A stretch of 64,000 bases of DNA from Leifsonia sp. CL147 (GTDB lineage Bacteria; Actinomycetota; Actinomycetes; Actinomycetales; Microbacteriaceae): assembly GCF_900114565.1 (NCBI RefSeq), contig NZ_FOTM01000018.1, positions 1-64,000 of the forward strand. Reading direction: 5' to 3'. A program made the translations under genes and the position numbers. Positions 10,033 to 18,975 of this stretch are shown one piece after another (the stretch's first letter is position 1; every line of letters starts with the position of its first letter). The notes under the pieces were generated by a model. That model saw only the letters and a list, made by a program, of their open reading frames with translations, was not told the origin of the DNA and did no database searches.

Positions 10033-11299
10033 GCGCGAGCTCGCCGAGCACGTCGCGGACGGCGCCCATCCCGGTGCAGAGCTCCTCGAAGCTGGTGCTG
10101 AGCGGTGAGAGGCCGATCCGCAGGCCGTCGGGATCGCGGTAGTCCGGGATGACGTCGCGCTGCCACAGTACGGAGGTGACGTCCCGCATGGCCGGGTGGC
10201 CGAGGGTGATGTGGCCGCCGCGGCGGTCCGGCTCGCGCGGACTGGCGAGCGTCACGCCGAGGGGAGTGAGCCACGCGTCGGCGAGGGCGACGGCGAACTC
10301 GGTCAGCGCCACCGACTTGGCGCGGACCGCCTCGATCCCGGCCTCCTCGATCATCGCGATCGTGTCGCGCATCGCCAGCATCCCGACGATCGGCGGAGTG
10401 CCGCTGAGGAACCGGCGGAGGTCGTCGGCCGGCACGTACTCGGGTCCCATCAGGAAGACGTCCCGGGCGCCCATCCACCCCTGGATGGGCTGGCTCAGGT
10501 GCTTGACGAGCCGCGCGTTCACGTAGCCGAAGGCCGGCGAGCCGGGTCCGCCGTTCAGGTACTTGTAGGTGCAGCCGACGGCCAGGTCGACATCCGCGGC
10601 ATCCAGGTCGACCGGCACGGAGCCGGCGGAGTGGCACAGGTCCCAGAGCACGAGCGCACCCGCGTCGTGGACGATCCGGGTGATCGCGGGCAGGTCCGCC
10701 AGGAAGCCGGACCGGTACGCGACGTGGCTCAGCACGACGAGTGCCGTCTGCGGACCGACGGCCGCGGCGACCTGCTCGGGCGTCACGCCGGCCTCGGTGT
10801 CCGCCTCGATCCAGACCAGCCGCAGCCCGCGCTCGCGGGCGATGCCGTCGAGGACGTAGCGGTCGGTCGGGAAGTTGCCGGTGTCGAGCACGATCTCGCT
10901 GCGCTCGGGGAGCCCGTCCACTGCAGCGCGTGCGAGCTTGTAGAGGAGGACGGTCGTGGAATCGCCGATGAACGTCTGCCCGGGAGCGGCGCCGAGTGCG
11001 CCGCGGCCCAGCTCGTCGCCGATCGTGAACGGCAGGTCCATCCACTCCTCGTCCCAGCCGCGGATCAGGCGGCCACCCCATCCCTCGAGGAGGAAACGGT
11101 GGATGCGGTCCACGCTCGCGCGCGTCGGCCGGCCGAGCGAGTTCCCGTCGAAGTAGGCGGTGACGGCCGAGCCGTCGTCGTCGATGCCGGCGAAACGCGT
11201 GCGGAAGCGGGCGAGCGGGTCGGACGCGTCGAGGGCGCGCGCGGCGGTGAGCGGGTCGGGCGCGAGAGCGGCGGGAGGGGCGGTGTCGAAGTCGGTCAT
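10025..11299 (-). CDS. kynU: Kynureninase
   Basis: A 424-residue PLP enzyme that cleaves kynurenine to anthranilate and alanine. Family signatures include YFDGNSLGRPTRAS, a GWGGRLIRGWDEEWMDLP segment, the PLP-lysine motif CTYKYLNGGPGSPAF and the C-terminal RGGHITLGHP/GLRIGLSPLSTSFEE. The ATG at 11299 overlaps the stop of the upstream amidohydrolase gene (ATGA). The product pathway is tryptophan, N-formylkynurenine, kynurenine, anthranilate. No 3-hydroxylase is present, so NAD synthesis from this route is not indicated here. Confidence 0.95.
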   Translation of the reverse strand: MTDFDTAPPAALAPDPLTAARALDASDPLARFRTRFAGIDDDGSAVTAYFDGNSLGRPTRASVDRIHRFLLEGWGGRLIRGWDEEWMDLPFTIGDELGRGALGAAPGQTFIGDSTTVLLYKLARAAVDGLPERSEIVLDTGNFPTDRYVLDGIARERGLRLVWIEADTEAGVTPEQVAAAVGPQTALVVLSHVAYRSGFLADLPAITRIVHDAGALVLWDLCHSAGSVPVDLDAADVDLAVGCTYKYLNGGPGSPAFGYVNARLVKHLSQPIQGWMGARDVFLMGPEYVPADDLRRFLSGTPPIVGMLAMRDTIAMIEEAGIEAVRAKSVALTEFAVALADAWLTPLGVTLASPREPDRRGGHITLGHPAMRDVTSVLWQRDVIPDYRDPDGLRIGLSPLSTSFEELCTGMGAVRDVLGELAHD

Positions 11300-12540
11300 G
11301 CGGTGTCCTCGGAGGGGGAGAGGCGGGTTGGCGGGTGCGGGGTGGTTCCGGGGTCGGGGTCGGGGCTGGGGCCAGGGTCGGGGTCGGGGTCGGGGTCGGG
11401 GTGCGGGCTGCGGTCGCGGGCGTCGGCGCCGTCGTCGTTGTCGGCGGCGTCGCCGTCGCCGTCGGCCAGGGCGGTCAGCTGCCGGACGGTGAGGCCGCGA
11501 GCGGTCGCGAGCCAGTCCGGGATGGCGTCCGGGCCTGCGGGCGGCGGCGCGCTGACCCACGCCAGCCGCGGACCGACGGTGGGTGCGTGCTCGTCGTCGG
11601 CCCGGCGGAGGCCGGCGATCGAGCGCAGGACGGCGTCCGGGTGGATGCCCGCGTCGAGCATCCCGCGCAGCTCCCGGGCGTTGACGCCGACGGGGAGCGG
11701 GCCGTTGCCGAGGTCCGTGCCGTAGAGGACGCGGCCGCCTGCCCGGGCGAAGCGCCCGAGGTTGCCGGAGGCGATTCGGTGCTGCTCCGTCGGCGCGCCC
11801 CAGCCGTGGATGTCGAGGGTGCTGACCCAGCTCATCCCGCGACGGACGCTCTCGGCGATGAGGTCGTCGTCGAGCCGCTCGGTGAACGGCGCGTGGGCGA
11901 GCTGATCCGCTCCGGCGCGCACGGCACGGGCCGTCTGGCCGTCGCCCTGGACGTGAACGGTCACCGGGACGCCACGCGCGTGCGATTCGCTCACAATGCT
12001 GTGGAGAACCCGGTCATCCACCGTTTCGCCGGCCTCGGTGTTGAGGGTGACCTTGATGCGAGAGGCTCCCAGCATGATGTTCTCCCGTACGGCCAGGCGC
12101 GCCTCGCGCTCGCCGCCCACTTCCGCCGAGGAGCCCGGCGGCCCCCACCCGGCAGCGACCGGGTAGCCGCCCCGGCACGTGATGAGCGAGCCTGCAATGG
12201 CGACCGAGGGTCGCGTCCGCTCGTCGGCCAGCCAGCCGGCGGCGACAGCGGGCACCCAGCCGAGGTCGATCGCGTGCGTGATGCCGCCGGTGAAGAGTGC
12301 GTGCTGGTCGGTGAGCCCGAGGTGCGTGTGGTGGTCGGTGAGGCGGGGGAAGAGGGTGCCGCCGATTCGGTGGTGGGCCCCGCCGGAGTGGCCGGCGCGT
12401 CCGCTGTGTCCGGTCGCCGGGGGCGGGCCATCGATGGGATGGAGGAGCTCGCCGTCGCTGTAGAAGGTGGTGGGGCCGAGGAAGCGGTGCCCGTTCCAGA
12501 CCGCGTCGACGGTGAAGGAGGTGTCGGCCGGATCGCTCAC
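11296..12540 (-). CDS. Metal-dependent amidohydrolase in the kynurenine operon (candidate N-formylkynurenine formamidase)
   Basis: A 414-residue amidohydrolase-superfamily protein. Metal-site residues expected for the fold are visible: HTH after PRLTDH (His71, His73), Lys163 in RIKVTL, His196 in VTVHVQG, His216 in LAHAPF and Asp276 in YGTDLG. It is locked between kynA and kynU by a GTGA overlap at its start and an ATGA overlap at its stop. In other bacteria the enzyme at this place is KynB or an alpha/beta-hydrolase formamidase, and neither is present. The inference is that this protein does the formyl hydrolysis. It ends in a low-complexity Asp-Pro tail (residues about 370-395) encoded by a 6/12-bp repeat. 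Confidence 0.7.
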   Translation of the reverse strand: MSDPADTSFTVDAVWNGHRFLGPTTFYSDGELLHPIDGPPPATGHSGRAGHSGGAHHRIGGTLFPRLTDHHTHLGLTDQHALFTGGITHAIDLGWVPAVAAGWLADERTRPSVAIAGSLITCRGGYPVAAGWGPPGSSAEVGGEREARLAVRENIMLGASRIKVTLNTEAGETVDDRVLHSIVSESHARGVPVTVHVQGDGQTARAVRAGADQLAHAPFTERLDDDLIAESVRRGMSWVSTLDIHGWGAPTEQHRIASGNLGRFARAGGRVLYGTDLGNGPLPVGVNARELRGMLDAGIHPDAVLRSIAGLRRADDEHAPTVGPRLAWVSAPPPAGPDAIPDWLATARGLTVRQLTALADGDGDAADNDDGADARDRSPHPDPDPDPDPGPSPDPDPGTTPHPPTRLSPSEDTA

Positions 12541-13397
12541 GCGGGCGATCCGATCTCCGTCCGGACGGCGTAGAGCTCGGGGAAGAAGGTGAGATCGAGC
12601 GCCTTCTGCAGGAAGGCGGCTCCGGTGGATCCGCCTGTGCCCGACTTCATCCCGATGGTGCGCTGCACGGTCTTCAGGTGACGGAAACGCCAGAGCTGGA
12701 AGTTGTCCTCCAGGTCGACGAACTCCTCGCAGGCCTCGTACTCGCGCCAGTGCTCGTTCGCGTTCTCGTAGATCTCGCGGAAGACGGGGACCAGTTCCGG
12801 CGTGAACACGTGCGCCTGCGTGACGTCGCGTTCCAGCAGAGACGTGGGCACGGCGAAGCCCGCGCGGGCCAGGTAGCGCAGGAACTCGTCGTAGACGCTC
12901 GGCGCCTCCAGCAGCTCCGCGAGCAGCGCATGCGCAGCCGGGTCGCTCTCGAACACGCTGAGCATGCGGCGGTTCTTGTTGCCGAGCACGAACTCCACGG
13001 CCCGGTACTGGTACGACTGGAACCCGGAGGAGTTGCCGAGGAAGCCGCGGAACTCGGCGTACTCCGTCGGCGTGAGCGTCGCCAGGACGGACCACTGCTC
13101 CGTCAGGGTGCGCTGGATGTGCTTGACCCGGGCGATCCGCTTGAGGGCCGGGGAGAGGTCGTCGGAACGCAGCAGGTCCCGCGCGGACTCGAGCTCGTGC
13201 AGCACGAGCTTGAGCCAGAGCTCGGTGGTCTGGTGCTGGATGATGAACAGCAGCTCGTCGTGATGCTCGGGGCGGCTCACCGGTCGTTGAGCGCTCAGCA
13301 GCGTGTCCAGATCCAGGTACGAGCCGTACGACATCCGCTCCCGGAAGTCGGTGACGATGTCGGGATCGAACTCGCGGGTGTTGTCGCCAGTGGCCAT
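12537..13397 (-). CDS. kynA: Tryptophan 2,3-dioxygenase
   Basis: A 286-residue haem enzyme that opens the indole ring of L-tryptophan to give N-formylkynurenine, the first step of the pathway. Diagnostic stretches are [35 protein letters not shown] (substrate pocket) and [20 protein letters not shown] (haem-ligand His and substrate loop). It is the first gene of a four-gene operon with overlapping junctions and has a good promoter immediately upstream. Confidence 0.96.
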   Translation of the reverse strand: MATGDNTREFDPDIVTDFRERMSYGSYLDLDTLLSAQRPVSRPEHHDELLFIIQHQTTELWLKLVLHELESARDLLRSDDLSPALKRIARVKHIQRTLTEQWSVLATLTPTEYAEFRGFLGNSSGFQSYQYRAVEFVLGNKNRRMLSVFESDPAAHALLAELLEAPSVYDEFLRYLARAGFAVPTSLLERDVTQAHVFTPELVPVFREIYENANEHWREYEACEEFVDLEDNFQLWRFRHLKTVQRTIGMKSGTGGSTGAAFLQKALDLTFFPELYAVRTEIGSPA

Positions 13398-13403
13398 GCT
13401 GCA

Positions 13404-13432
13404 ATTGTGCGCCGGTCGTGGGGAAAGTGCAA
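13404..13432 (-). promoter_or_regulatory. Promoter of the kyn operon
   Basis: On the leftward strand TTGCAC (13427-13432) and CACAAT (13404-13409) are separated by exactly 17 bp. The expected transcription start falls at or within a few bases of the kynA ATG (13397), so the message is probably leaderless or nearly so. No clear palindromic operator was seen around it. Confidence 0.6.
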
Positions 13433-13570
13433 CAGGTCATCGACTCGCGCGCGGCACCCGCAGTCCGCCCTCCGTTCACCCGCGCGTTACCGACAGTTGC
13501 GCGCGCCGTCGCACCCGGCTCCTAGCCTGACGGAACGCCGCTGTCGAAGCGCACGCAGGGGAGGCTCCGC

Positions 13571-13612
13571 ATGGGCAAGCAGGACGATCTCGCCGTGGCC
13601 GGCGCCCGGTGA
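13571..13612 (+). CDS. 13-codon leader ORF coupled to the HpnZ-like gene
   Basis: ATG at 13571, preceded by the strong site AGGGGAGG, opens a 13-codon frame (MGKQDDLAVAGAR) whose TGA overlaps the GTG start of the next gene (GTGA). The downstream GTG lacks its own good ribosome-binding site, so translation probably depends on reading this small frame first. It may be a genuine coupling peptide or the remnant of a deleted upstream gene. There is no homology to support a function. Confidence 0.35.
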   Translation: MGKQDDLAVAGAR

Positions 13613-14772
13613 CGATCAGAGCGGTGACTCCGCGCGTCGTCGAGCCGCCCGCGAGACTGGGGATGGGCGTGAGCGTCTACCCGTCGGCCACAGCGATGGT
13701 GTGGCCGGGCGAAGGGCACGCCCACGAAGCCGTCGCCGTTCCGGGGGTGCGGCTGGCACCGGGGGACGTTCTGGTGGAGGTGGAGCTGGCGACCGTGTGC
13801 GGCTCCGACATCCACACGGTGCTCGGCCATCGGCAGGCGCCCGCGCCGCTGGTTCTCGGCCACGAGCAGGTCGGGCGCGTGATCGCGCTCGGCCGCGGCG
13901 GCGCCAGGACGACGGACGGGCAGCGGGTGTCGCTCGGGGAGCGGGTGGTGTGGTCGGTCGCGGTGCCCTGCGGCCGCTGCGCCCGCTGCCGTCGCGGGCT
14001 CCCGCAGAGGTGCCTCAGCCTCCAGAAGTACGGCCACGAGCGGATGCGGCGCGGCTGGGAGCTGTCGGGCGGCTTCGCGACCCACACGCACATCCTCGAC
14101 GGGACACCGCTGGTCCGCGTCCCCGAGGACATCCCGGCGGAGGTGCTCGCGCCGGCGTCGTGCGGCACCGCGACGGTGGCGGCGGCCCTCGAAGCGGCGG
14201 GTGAGATCGTCCCGCTCGACGGCGCCCTCGTGCTGATCGCCGGAGCCGGGATGCTCGGCCTCACCGCCGCTGCGATGGCCGTCGAGGCGGGCGCCCGGGT
14301 CGTGGTCAGCGACCCCCTTCCCGAGCGGCGGGATGCCGTGCTCGCGTTCGGCGCATCGGGTGTCGCCGACCCCTCTGCCGCCGCCGGCTCGCCGACCGGT
14401 CTCGCCGCCGTCCTCGCCAAGGTGGGCGGCCGCGTGCCTGCGCCGACCGTCGCACTGGAGCTCTCCGGCAACCCAGCAGCGGTCCGGTCGCTGCTCGGCG
14501 CCATCGACGTCGGCGGCGTGCTCGTGCTCGTCGGCTCGGTCTCGCCGGGACCGGAACCCGGCATCGTGCCCGAGCAGCTGGTGCGGCGGCTGCTCACGAT
14601 CCGCGGCGTCCACAACTACGCGCCCCGGCACCTGGAGCAGGCGGTCGCGTTCCTGGTCCAGAACTGGCGGAGCTACCCCTTCGCGGAGCAGGTGGGCGAG
14701 ACTTTCCCTCTGGAGGCGGTGGATCGGGCGCTCGCCGTCACGACCCATCCGCGTGTCGGCGTGCGGCCGTAG
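13609..14772 (+). CDS. Zinc-binding medium-chain dehydrogenase, HpnZ-like
   Basis: The 387-residue MDR-family alcohol dehydrogenase has the catalytic-zinc motif GHEQVGRV (about residue 84), a structural-zinc cysteine cluster (CGRCARCRRGLPQRC) and a Rossmann motif GAGMLGLTAAAMA. The segment VCGSDIHTVLGHR with RGLPQRCLSLQKYGHE resembles the group named for phosphonate-catabolism-associated dehydrogenases (HpnZ, TIGR03366). No phosphonate uptake or C-P cleavage gene is nearby, so the substrate is open. It starts at GTG 13609 inside the stop of a mini-ORF and is followed after 6 bp by a UDG-family gene. Confidence 0.85.
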   Translation: MTIRAVTPRVVEPPARLGMGVSVYPSATAMVWPGEGHAHEAVAVPGVRLAPGDVLVEVELATVCGSDIHTVLGHRQAPAPLVLGHEQVGRVIALGRGGARTTDGQRVSLGERVVWSVAVPCGRCARCRRGLPQRCLSLQKYGHERMRRGWELSGGFATHTHILDGTPLVRVPEDIPAEVLAPASCGTATVAAALEAAGEIVPLDGALVLIAGAGMLGLTAAAMAVEAGARVVVSDPLPERRDAVLAFGASGVADPSAAAGSPTGLAAVLAKVGGRVPAPTVALELSGNPAAVRSLLGAIDVGGVLVLVGSVSPGPEPGIVPEQLVRRLLTIRGVHNYAPRHLEQAVAFLVQNWRSYPFAEQVGETFPLEAVDRALAVTTHPRVGVRP

Positions 14773-14778
14773 CCTGGG

Positions 14779-15387
14779 GTGGTGTTCGACCGCTTCTTCG
14801 AGATGATCCGTGATGTCCCGGTCCCGGACGACGCCGAGCTGCTCTACGGGGACGACGAGCTGGGACGACTCCGGGAGCGCAACTTCCGCCGCTATCTGGC
14901 GGTGCCCCACTCGCCGGTCCTGCTCCTGGGGGAGGCGCCGGGCTGGCGCGGCATGACGGTCACCGGTGTCCCGTTCACGTCTGTGCGAGAGGCGGAGGCC
15001 GGCGTGCTTCCCGGCCTCGAACTGCCGGCGACGCCGCAGGCACCGTGGGAGGCCTCGAGCCGGGTGTTCTGGGAGACGATGAGCGCCTGGCAGGGGCCGC
15101 TGCCGCTGTCGTGGCCGGTGTATCCGCACCATCCCTTCGTGGCCGGCATGCCGCAGAGCAACCGCACGCCGCGGTCCTCCGAGGTGCGCGCGGGCGGCCC
15201 TGTCGCGCTCGAGCTCATCCGGGCACTCGGGGTGGAGACCGTCGTCGCCGTCGGGCGGAAGGCGCAGGGGGCGCTCGCCGAGGCGGGCATCGAGGCGCCG
15301 GCGGTGCGGCATCCCGCGCAGGGCGGAGCCCGGATGTTCGCCGACCAGGTGCTCTCGCTCAACCGGGCCATGCTCGACGCCGGCTGA
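14779..15387 (+). CDS. Uracil-DNA-glycosylase superfamily protein
   Basis: The 202-residue product has the UDG-fold signature LLLGEAPGWRGMTVTGVPF (water-activating loop, about residues 50-68) and a C-terminal HPAQGGARMF loop equivalent to the HPS motif. It belongs to the uncharacterised branch often labelled simply uracil-DNA glycosylase. Removal of uracil or another damaged base is likely but not proven. It starts at GTG 14779, 6 bp after the dehydrogenase stop, so the two are probably co-transcribed. Confidence 0.75.
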   Translation: MVFDRFFEMIRDVPVPDDAELLYGDDELGRLRERNFRRYLAVPHSPVLLLGEAPGWRGMTVTGVPFTSVREAEAGVLPGLELPATPQAPWEASSRVFWETMSAWQGPLPLSWPVYPHHPFVAGMPQSNRTPRSSEVRAGGPVALELIRALGVETVVAVGRKAQGALAEAGIEAPAVRHPAQGGARMFADQVLSLNRAMLDAG

Positions 15388-15452
15388 CGCCTGCTGCCGG
15401 GAGGCGGGAGTCGGGCCCGCGGGCGGCGACAGCCGACCGCTGCTGCCCCGGT

Positions 15453-15974
15453 TCAGTCCAGCGCGATCGCGTCCCGGTGCTGGGCCATCTTGTCCAGATA
15501 TCCCGCGGCATTCTCGGCGATGCTCTGCAGCTCCTCGTCCGTCAGTTCGCGGCGGACCCTCGCCGGGACGCCGGCGACCAGCGAGCGGGGAGGGATGACG
15601 GCGCCCTGGGTGACGACCGCTCCGGCTGCGACCAGCGACCCCGCACCGACGCGCGCGCCGTTCATGACCGTGGCGCTCATCCCGATCAGGACGTCGTCGT
15701 CGATCGTGCAGCCGTGCAGGACGGCGTTGTGGCCGACCGAGACGCGCGCGCCGACCGTGAGAGGGAACGCCGCATCCACGTGCGCCGAGACGTTGTCCTG
15801 GAGGTTGGAGTCGCGGCCGATGACGATGGGTGCGTTGTCCGCGCGGACCACGGCTCCGTACCAGACGCTCGCGCCCGGCTCGAGAGTGACCTCACCCACG
15901 ACCGTGGCGCCCGGCGCGATCCAGGCCGCGTCGGAGATCTGCGGCGTCCGGCCGCCGGAGAGTGCGAAGAGCAT
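15453..15974 (-). CDS. Gamma-carbonic-anhydrase-like hexapeptide-repeat protein
   Basis: A 173-residue left-handed beta-helix protein with repeated hexapeptides (IAPGATVVGEVTLEPGASVW, VGAGSLVAAGAVV). The zinc-site histidines match the gamma-CA layout (NVSAHVD, VGHNAVLHGCTI) and the C-terminus is VAGVPARVRREL. Some relatives are active carbonic anhydrases while others are inactive or bind acyl groups. The ATG at 15974 follows a strong AGGAAGGAG site. It is convergent with the UDG gene. Confidence 0.88.
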   Translation of the reverse strand: MLFALSGGRTPQISDAAWIAPGATVVGEVTLEPGASVWYGAVVRADNAPIVIGRDSNLQDNVSAHVDAAFPLTVGARVSVGHNAVLHGCTIDDDVLIGMSATVMNGARVGAGSLVAAGAVVTQGAVIPPRSLVAGVPARVRRELTDEELQSIAENAAGYLDKMAQHRDAIALD

Positions 15975-16106
15975 CGGGGCTCCTTCCTGTGCTCCCACGC
16001 TACCGGTCGAAAGAATCCCGTCCACGCGTCACGTCGAGGAGATTCGCGCGTCTACGTAAATGACGGGTACCGCCCTCCTTGCGCGAGTGAGGAGTACGCA
16101 AGTCCC

Positions 16107-16122
16107 CGTTCGAGGACGAACG
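16107..16122. promoter_or_regulatory. Inverted repeat upstream of ald
   Basis: CGTTCG-AGGA-CGAACG is a perfect 6-bp inverted repeat 70 bp before the ald start. It could be the site of an AldR/Lrp-type or other regulator. No regulator gene is adjacent, so this is only suggestive. Confidence 0.35.
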
Positions 16123-16191
16123 ACGGATGAAGCCGCGTCATCGTGACCTCGGTCATCCAGCATCACCCGGTGAAACGACGAAGGAGTCGAC

Positions 16192-17277
16192 ATGCACATA
16201 GGCGTGCCCAAAGAAATCAAGAACAACGAGAACCGAGTAGCGATCACCGCACCGGGTGTTCACGAGTTGTCGATGCGAGGACACCACGTCTGTGTCGAGC
16301 GCGGTGCTGGGGTCGGGTCTGGGATCAGCGACGAACTATTCGCTCTGGCTGGCGCCACGCTCGTTGCCGATGCCGCCGAGGTGTGGGCCACAGCGGATGT
16401 CCTCCTCAAAGTCAAGGAACCGATCGCATCCGAGTACGACTATCTGCGTCCCGACCTCACGGTCTTCACTTACCTGCATCTGGCAGCCAACCGCGCCCTG
16501 ACCGGGGCGTTGCTCGAATCCGGCGCTACGGCCATCGCCTATGAAACCGTGCAGACAGCTGATGGAGCCCTGCCGCTTCTGGCGCCGATGAGCGAGATCG
16601 CAGGCCGCCTCGCCGGCTATGTCGGCGCCTCGCAGCTGATGGCTCCAGCCGGAGGAAGCGGAATCCTGATGGGTGGTGTCGCGGGCGCCGGCAAAGCGGA
16701 GGTGGTCGTCATCGGCGGAGGGGTCGCGGGCGAACACGCCGCCGTCAACTGCCTCGGCCTCGGTGCCCGCGTGACGGTGGTCGACATCAACGTGCCGCTC
16801 CTGCGGCGTCTGGAGGCGGCTCATCCTGGGCTCGAGACGGCCCTGAGCACCTCCTACACGATCGCCGAGCTCGTACAGCGGGCCGACCTTGTGGTCGGCG
16901 CGGCACTTATTCCAGGAGCGGCAGCGCCGAAGCTGGTCATCGACGAGATGGTCGCCGACATGCGTCCCGGCAGCGTCCTTGTCGATGTCGCGGTCGACCA
17001 GGGCGGATGCTTCGAGGGAAGCCGGCCCACGACGCATGACGCTCCGACGTTCACGGTGCATGAATCCACGTTCTACTGCGTCGCGAACATGCCGGGCTCT
17101 GTGGCGCGGACGTCGACAGTGGCGCTCACCAACGCGACGATGCCGTACGTACTCGGGATCGCCGACCGCGGCGTCGAGGCGGCGCTCGCCCACGACCCGG
17201 CCCTGAGGCGAGGGCTCAATGTCCGCGATGGCCAGGTGCTGAACGACGGTGTGAAGCAAGCCTTCGCGCTCCTCTGA
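16192..17277 (+). CDS. ald: Alanine dehydrogenase
   Basis: A 361-residue NAD-dependent enzyme that interconverts L-alanine and pyruvate plus ammonium. Signatures are [20 protein letters not shown] (substrate Arg and Lys region), [15 protein letters not shown] (His), the Rossmann motif [12 protein letters not shown] and the conserved tail [21 protein letters not shown] good GAAGGAG site precedes the ATG. The amino-acid permease gene follows after 52 bp, which suggests import and catabolism of alanine or a related amino acid. Confidence 0.96.
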   Translation: MHIGVPKEIKNNENRVAITAPGVHELSMRGHHVCVERGAGVGSGISDELFALAGATLVADAAEVWATADVLLKVKEPIASEYDYLRPDLTVFTYLHLAANRALTGALLESGATAIAYETVQTADGALPLLAPMSEIAGRLAGYVGASQLMAPAGGSGILMGGVAGAGKAEVVVIGGGVAGEHAAVNCLGLGARVTVVDINVPLLRRLEAAHPGLETALSTSYTIAELVQRADLVVGAALIPGAAAPKLVIDEMVADMRPGSVLVDVAVDQGGCFEGSRPTTHDAPTFTVHESTFYCVANMPGSVARTSTVALTNATMPYVLGIADRGVEAALAHDPALRRGLNVRDGQVLNDGVKQAFALL

Positions 17278-17329
17278 CCGCTGCTGGTCGCACAAGCTCA
17301 CGCATCCCAAGAATTCACAGGAGTTTTCG

Positions 17330-18862
17330 ATGGAACAGAACGACGGATCCCGCACCGACTTCGCGGACGAGCAGGCAGGGTACAAACGTGCTCTGAGGCC
17401 CCGGCAGGTGCAGATGATCGCCATCGGCGGCGCCATCGGCACCGGACTGTTCATGGGCGCCGGTGGTCGCCTCGCGAGCGCGGGCCCATCGCTGTTCATC
17501 GTCTACGTGGTCTGCGGAGCGTTCGCCTTCTTGATCCTCCGGGCGCTGGGCGAACTCGTCCTGCACCGGCCCGCGTCCGGCTCGCTGGTCTCCTACGCGC
17601 GCGAGTTCCTCGGCGAGAAAGCCGCCTTCGTCTCGGGGTGGCTGTACTTCCTCAACTGGGCGATGACTGCGATCGCGGACGTGACGGCGATCGCCCTCTA
17701 CGTCCAGTTCTGGAAAGCATTCACGTCGGTTCCCCAATGGGTGCTCGCACTGCTCGCGCTTGTCGTCGTCCTGGCCCTCAACATGGTCTCGGTGAAGCTC
17801 TTCGGAGAGATGGAGTTCTGGTTCGCGCTGATCAAGGTGGCGGCGCTGGTGGGTTTTCTGGTCGTCGGCACCGTGTTCCTTGCGGCGGCCTGGCCCACCA
17901 CCGTCGACGGGAGCGAGGTGGCTACGGGGCTCACCCTGTGGCAGGACAACGGCGGCATTTTCCCGGCCGGCCTCGTGGCGAGCGTGCTCGTGGTCCAGGG
18001 CGTCGTGTTCGCGTACTCGGGGATCGAACTCATCGGAACGGCAGCGGGCGAGGCGACGAACCCGAGCGCTGTCATCCCTCGCGCGGTCAACACTGTGATC
18101 GCCCGTGTCGCGATCTTCTACGTCGGTTCGGTCGTTCTACTTTCTCTCCTTCTTCCCTACTCCGCGTACACGAAAGGGCAAAGCCCATTCGTCACCTTCT
18201 TCTCATCGATCGGGAGTCCTCAGGCCGGGGAGATCGCCGGTTCGGTCATGAATTTCGTCGTGCTCACTGCCGCACTGTCGAGCCTGAACGCCGGGTTGTA
18301 TTCGACCGGTCGGATTCTGCGGTCGCTGTCGATGAGCGGGGCCGCGCCCCGCTTCACCGGGCGGATGAACCGGCACGGGGTGCCGTACGGCGGGATCCTG
18401 CTCACCGCATCCTTCACTCTCATCGGCGTCCTCCTCAACCTCCTCGTGCCGTCGGAGGCGTTCGATATCGTGCTCAATATGGCGGCGATCGGGATCGTGG
18501 CCGGCTGGGGGACGATCATCCTCTGTCAGCGACGCCTCGTCCAGTGGGCGCGTGAAGGCAAGCTGACGCGTCCCGCGTTCCGAATGCCGTACTCGCAGCT
18601 GACCTCCGTCCTGACCCTGTGCTACCTCGCCGGGGTCCTGCTCCTGATCGCCTTCGACTACCCGACAGGTACATGGACTGTCGCCGTCTTCGTTGTCATC
18701 GGAATCCCTGCGCTCATCGGCGGGTGGTTCCTGTGCCGCGGACGCGTGCTCGAGATCGCACGCACGCGAACCAACCACACCGGCGCCGCCCGCGCGATCG
18801 AATCCGGTGCCACTCCGGGCACGACAGCTCGCGACGAAGAGGACCGCGCCTTGGAGAGGTGA
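17330..18862 (+). CDS. Amino-acid permease of the AAT family (AnsP/CycA-like)
   Basis: A 510-residue, 12-segment APC transporter. The N-terminal consensus [20 protein letters not shown] and the motif [19 protein letters not shown] in TM6 place it in the amino-acid/H+ symporter group with L-asparagine permease and the D-Ala/Gly/D-Ser carrier CycA. The short gap to ald makes alanine a reasonable candidate substrate, but this is inferred from position only. A Gly/Asp/Glu-rich hydrophilic tail follows the last membrane segment. Confidence 0.88.
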   Translation: MEQNDGSRTDFADEQAGYKRALRPRQVQMIAIGGAIGTGLFMGAGGRLASAGPSLFIVYVVCGAFAFLILRALGELVLHRPASGSLVSYAREFLGEKAAFVSGWLYFLNWAMTAIADVTAIALYVQFWKAFTSVPQWVLALLALVVVLALNMVSVKLFGEMEFWFALIKVAALVGFLVVGTVFLAAAWPTTVDGSEVATGLTLWQDNGGIFPAGLVASVLVVQGVVFAYSGIELIGTAAGEATNPSAVIPRAVNTVIARVAIFYVGSVVLLSLLLPYSAYTKGQSPFVTFFSSIGSPQAGEIAGSVMNFVVLTAALSSLNAGLYSTGRILRSLSMSGAAPRFTGRMNRHGVPYGGILLTASFTLIGVLLNLLVPSEAFDIVLNMAAIGIVAGWGTIILCQRRLVQWAREGKLTRPAFRMPYSQLTSVLTLCYLAGVLLLIAFDYPTGTWTVAVFVVIGIPALIGGWFLCRGRVLEIARTRTNHTGAARAIESGATPGTTARDEEDRALER

Positions 18863-18913
18863 CGTGCCCGCTCTCGGTTGAACTCAACGCTCTCGCCTTC
18901 GTCCCCATCTGGC

Positions 18914-18955
18914 TTGACGGCGAAATAGCCCGTGTCGTATATTCCTTCTGGAATA
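18914..18955 (+). promoter_or_regulatory. Promoter and palindromic operator of the padR-MFS operon
   Basis: TTGACG (18914-18919) and TATATT (18938-18943) form a -35/-10 pair with an 18-bp spacer. The palindrome TATTCC-TTCT-GGAATA (18940-18955) overlaps the -10 box and start point. This is where an autoregulating PadR repressor would block polymerase. The padR ATG follows 20 bp later behind a purine-rich leader. Confidence 0.7.
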
Positions 18956-18975
18956 ACCACGAGAGATCGAGAGAG

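Noticed and set aside
13609-14772. Phosphonate degradation locus
   Set aside because: Only the HpnZ-like dehydrogenase is present; no phosphonate transporter, transaminase or hydrolase accompanies it.
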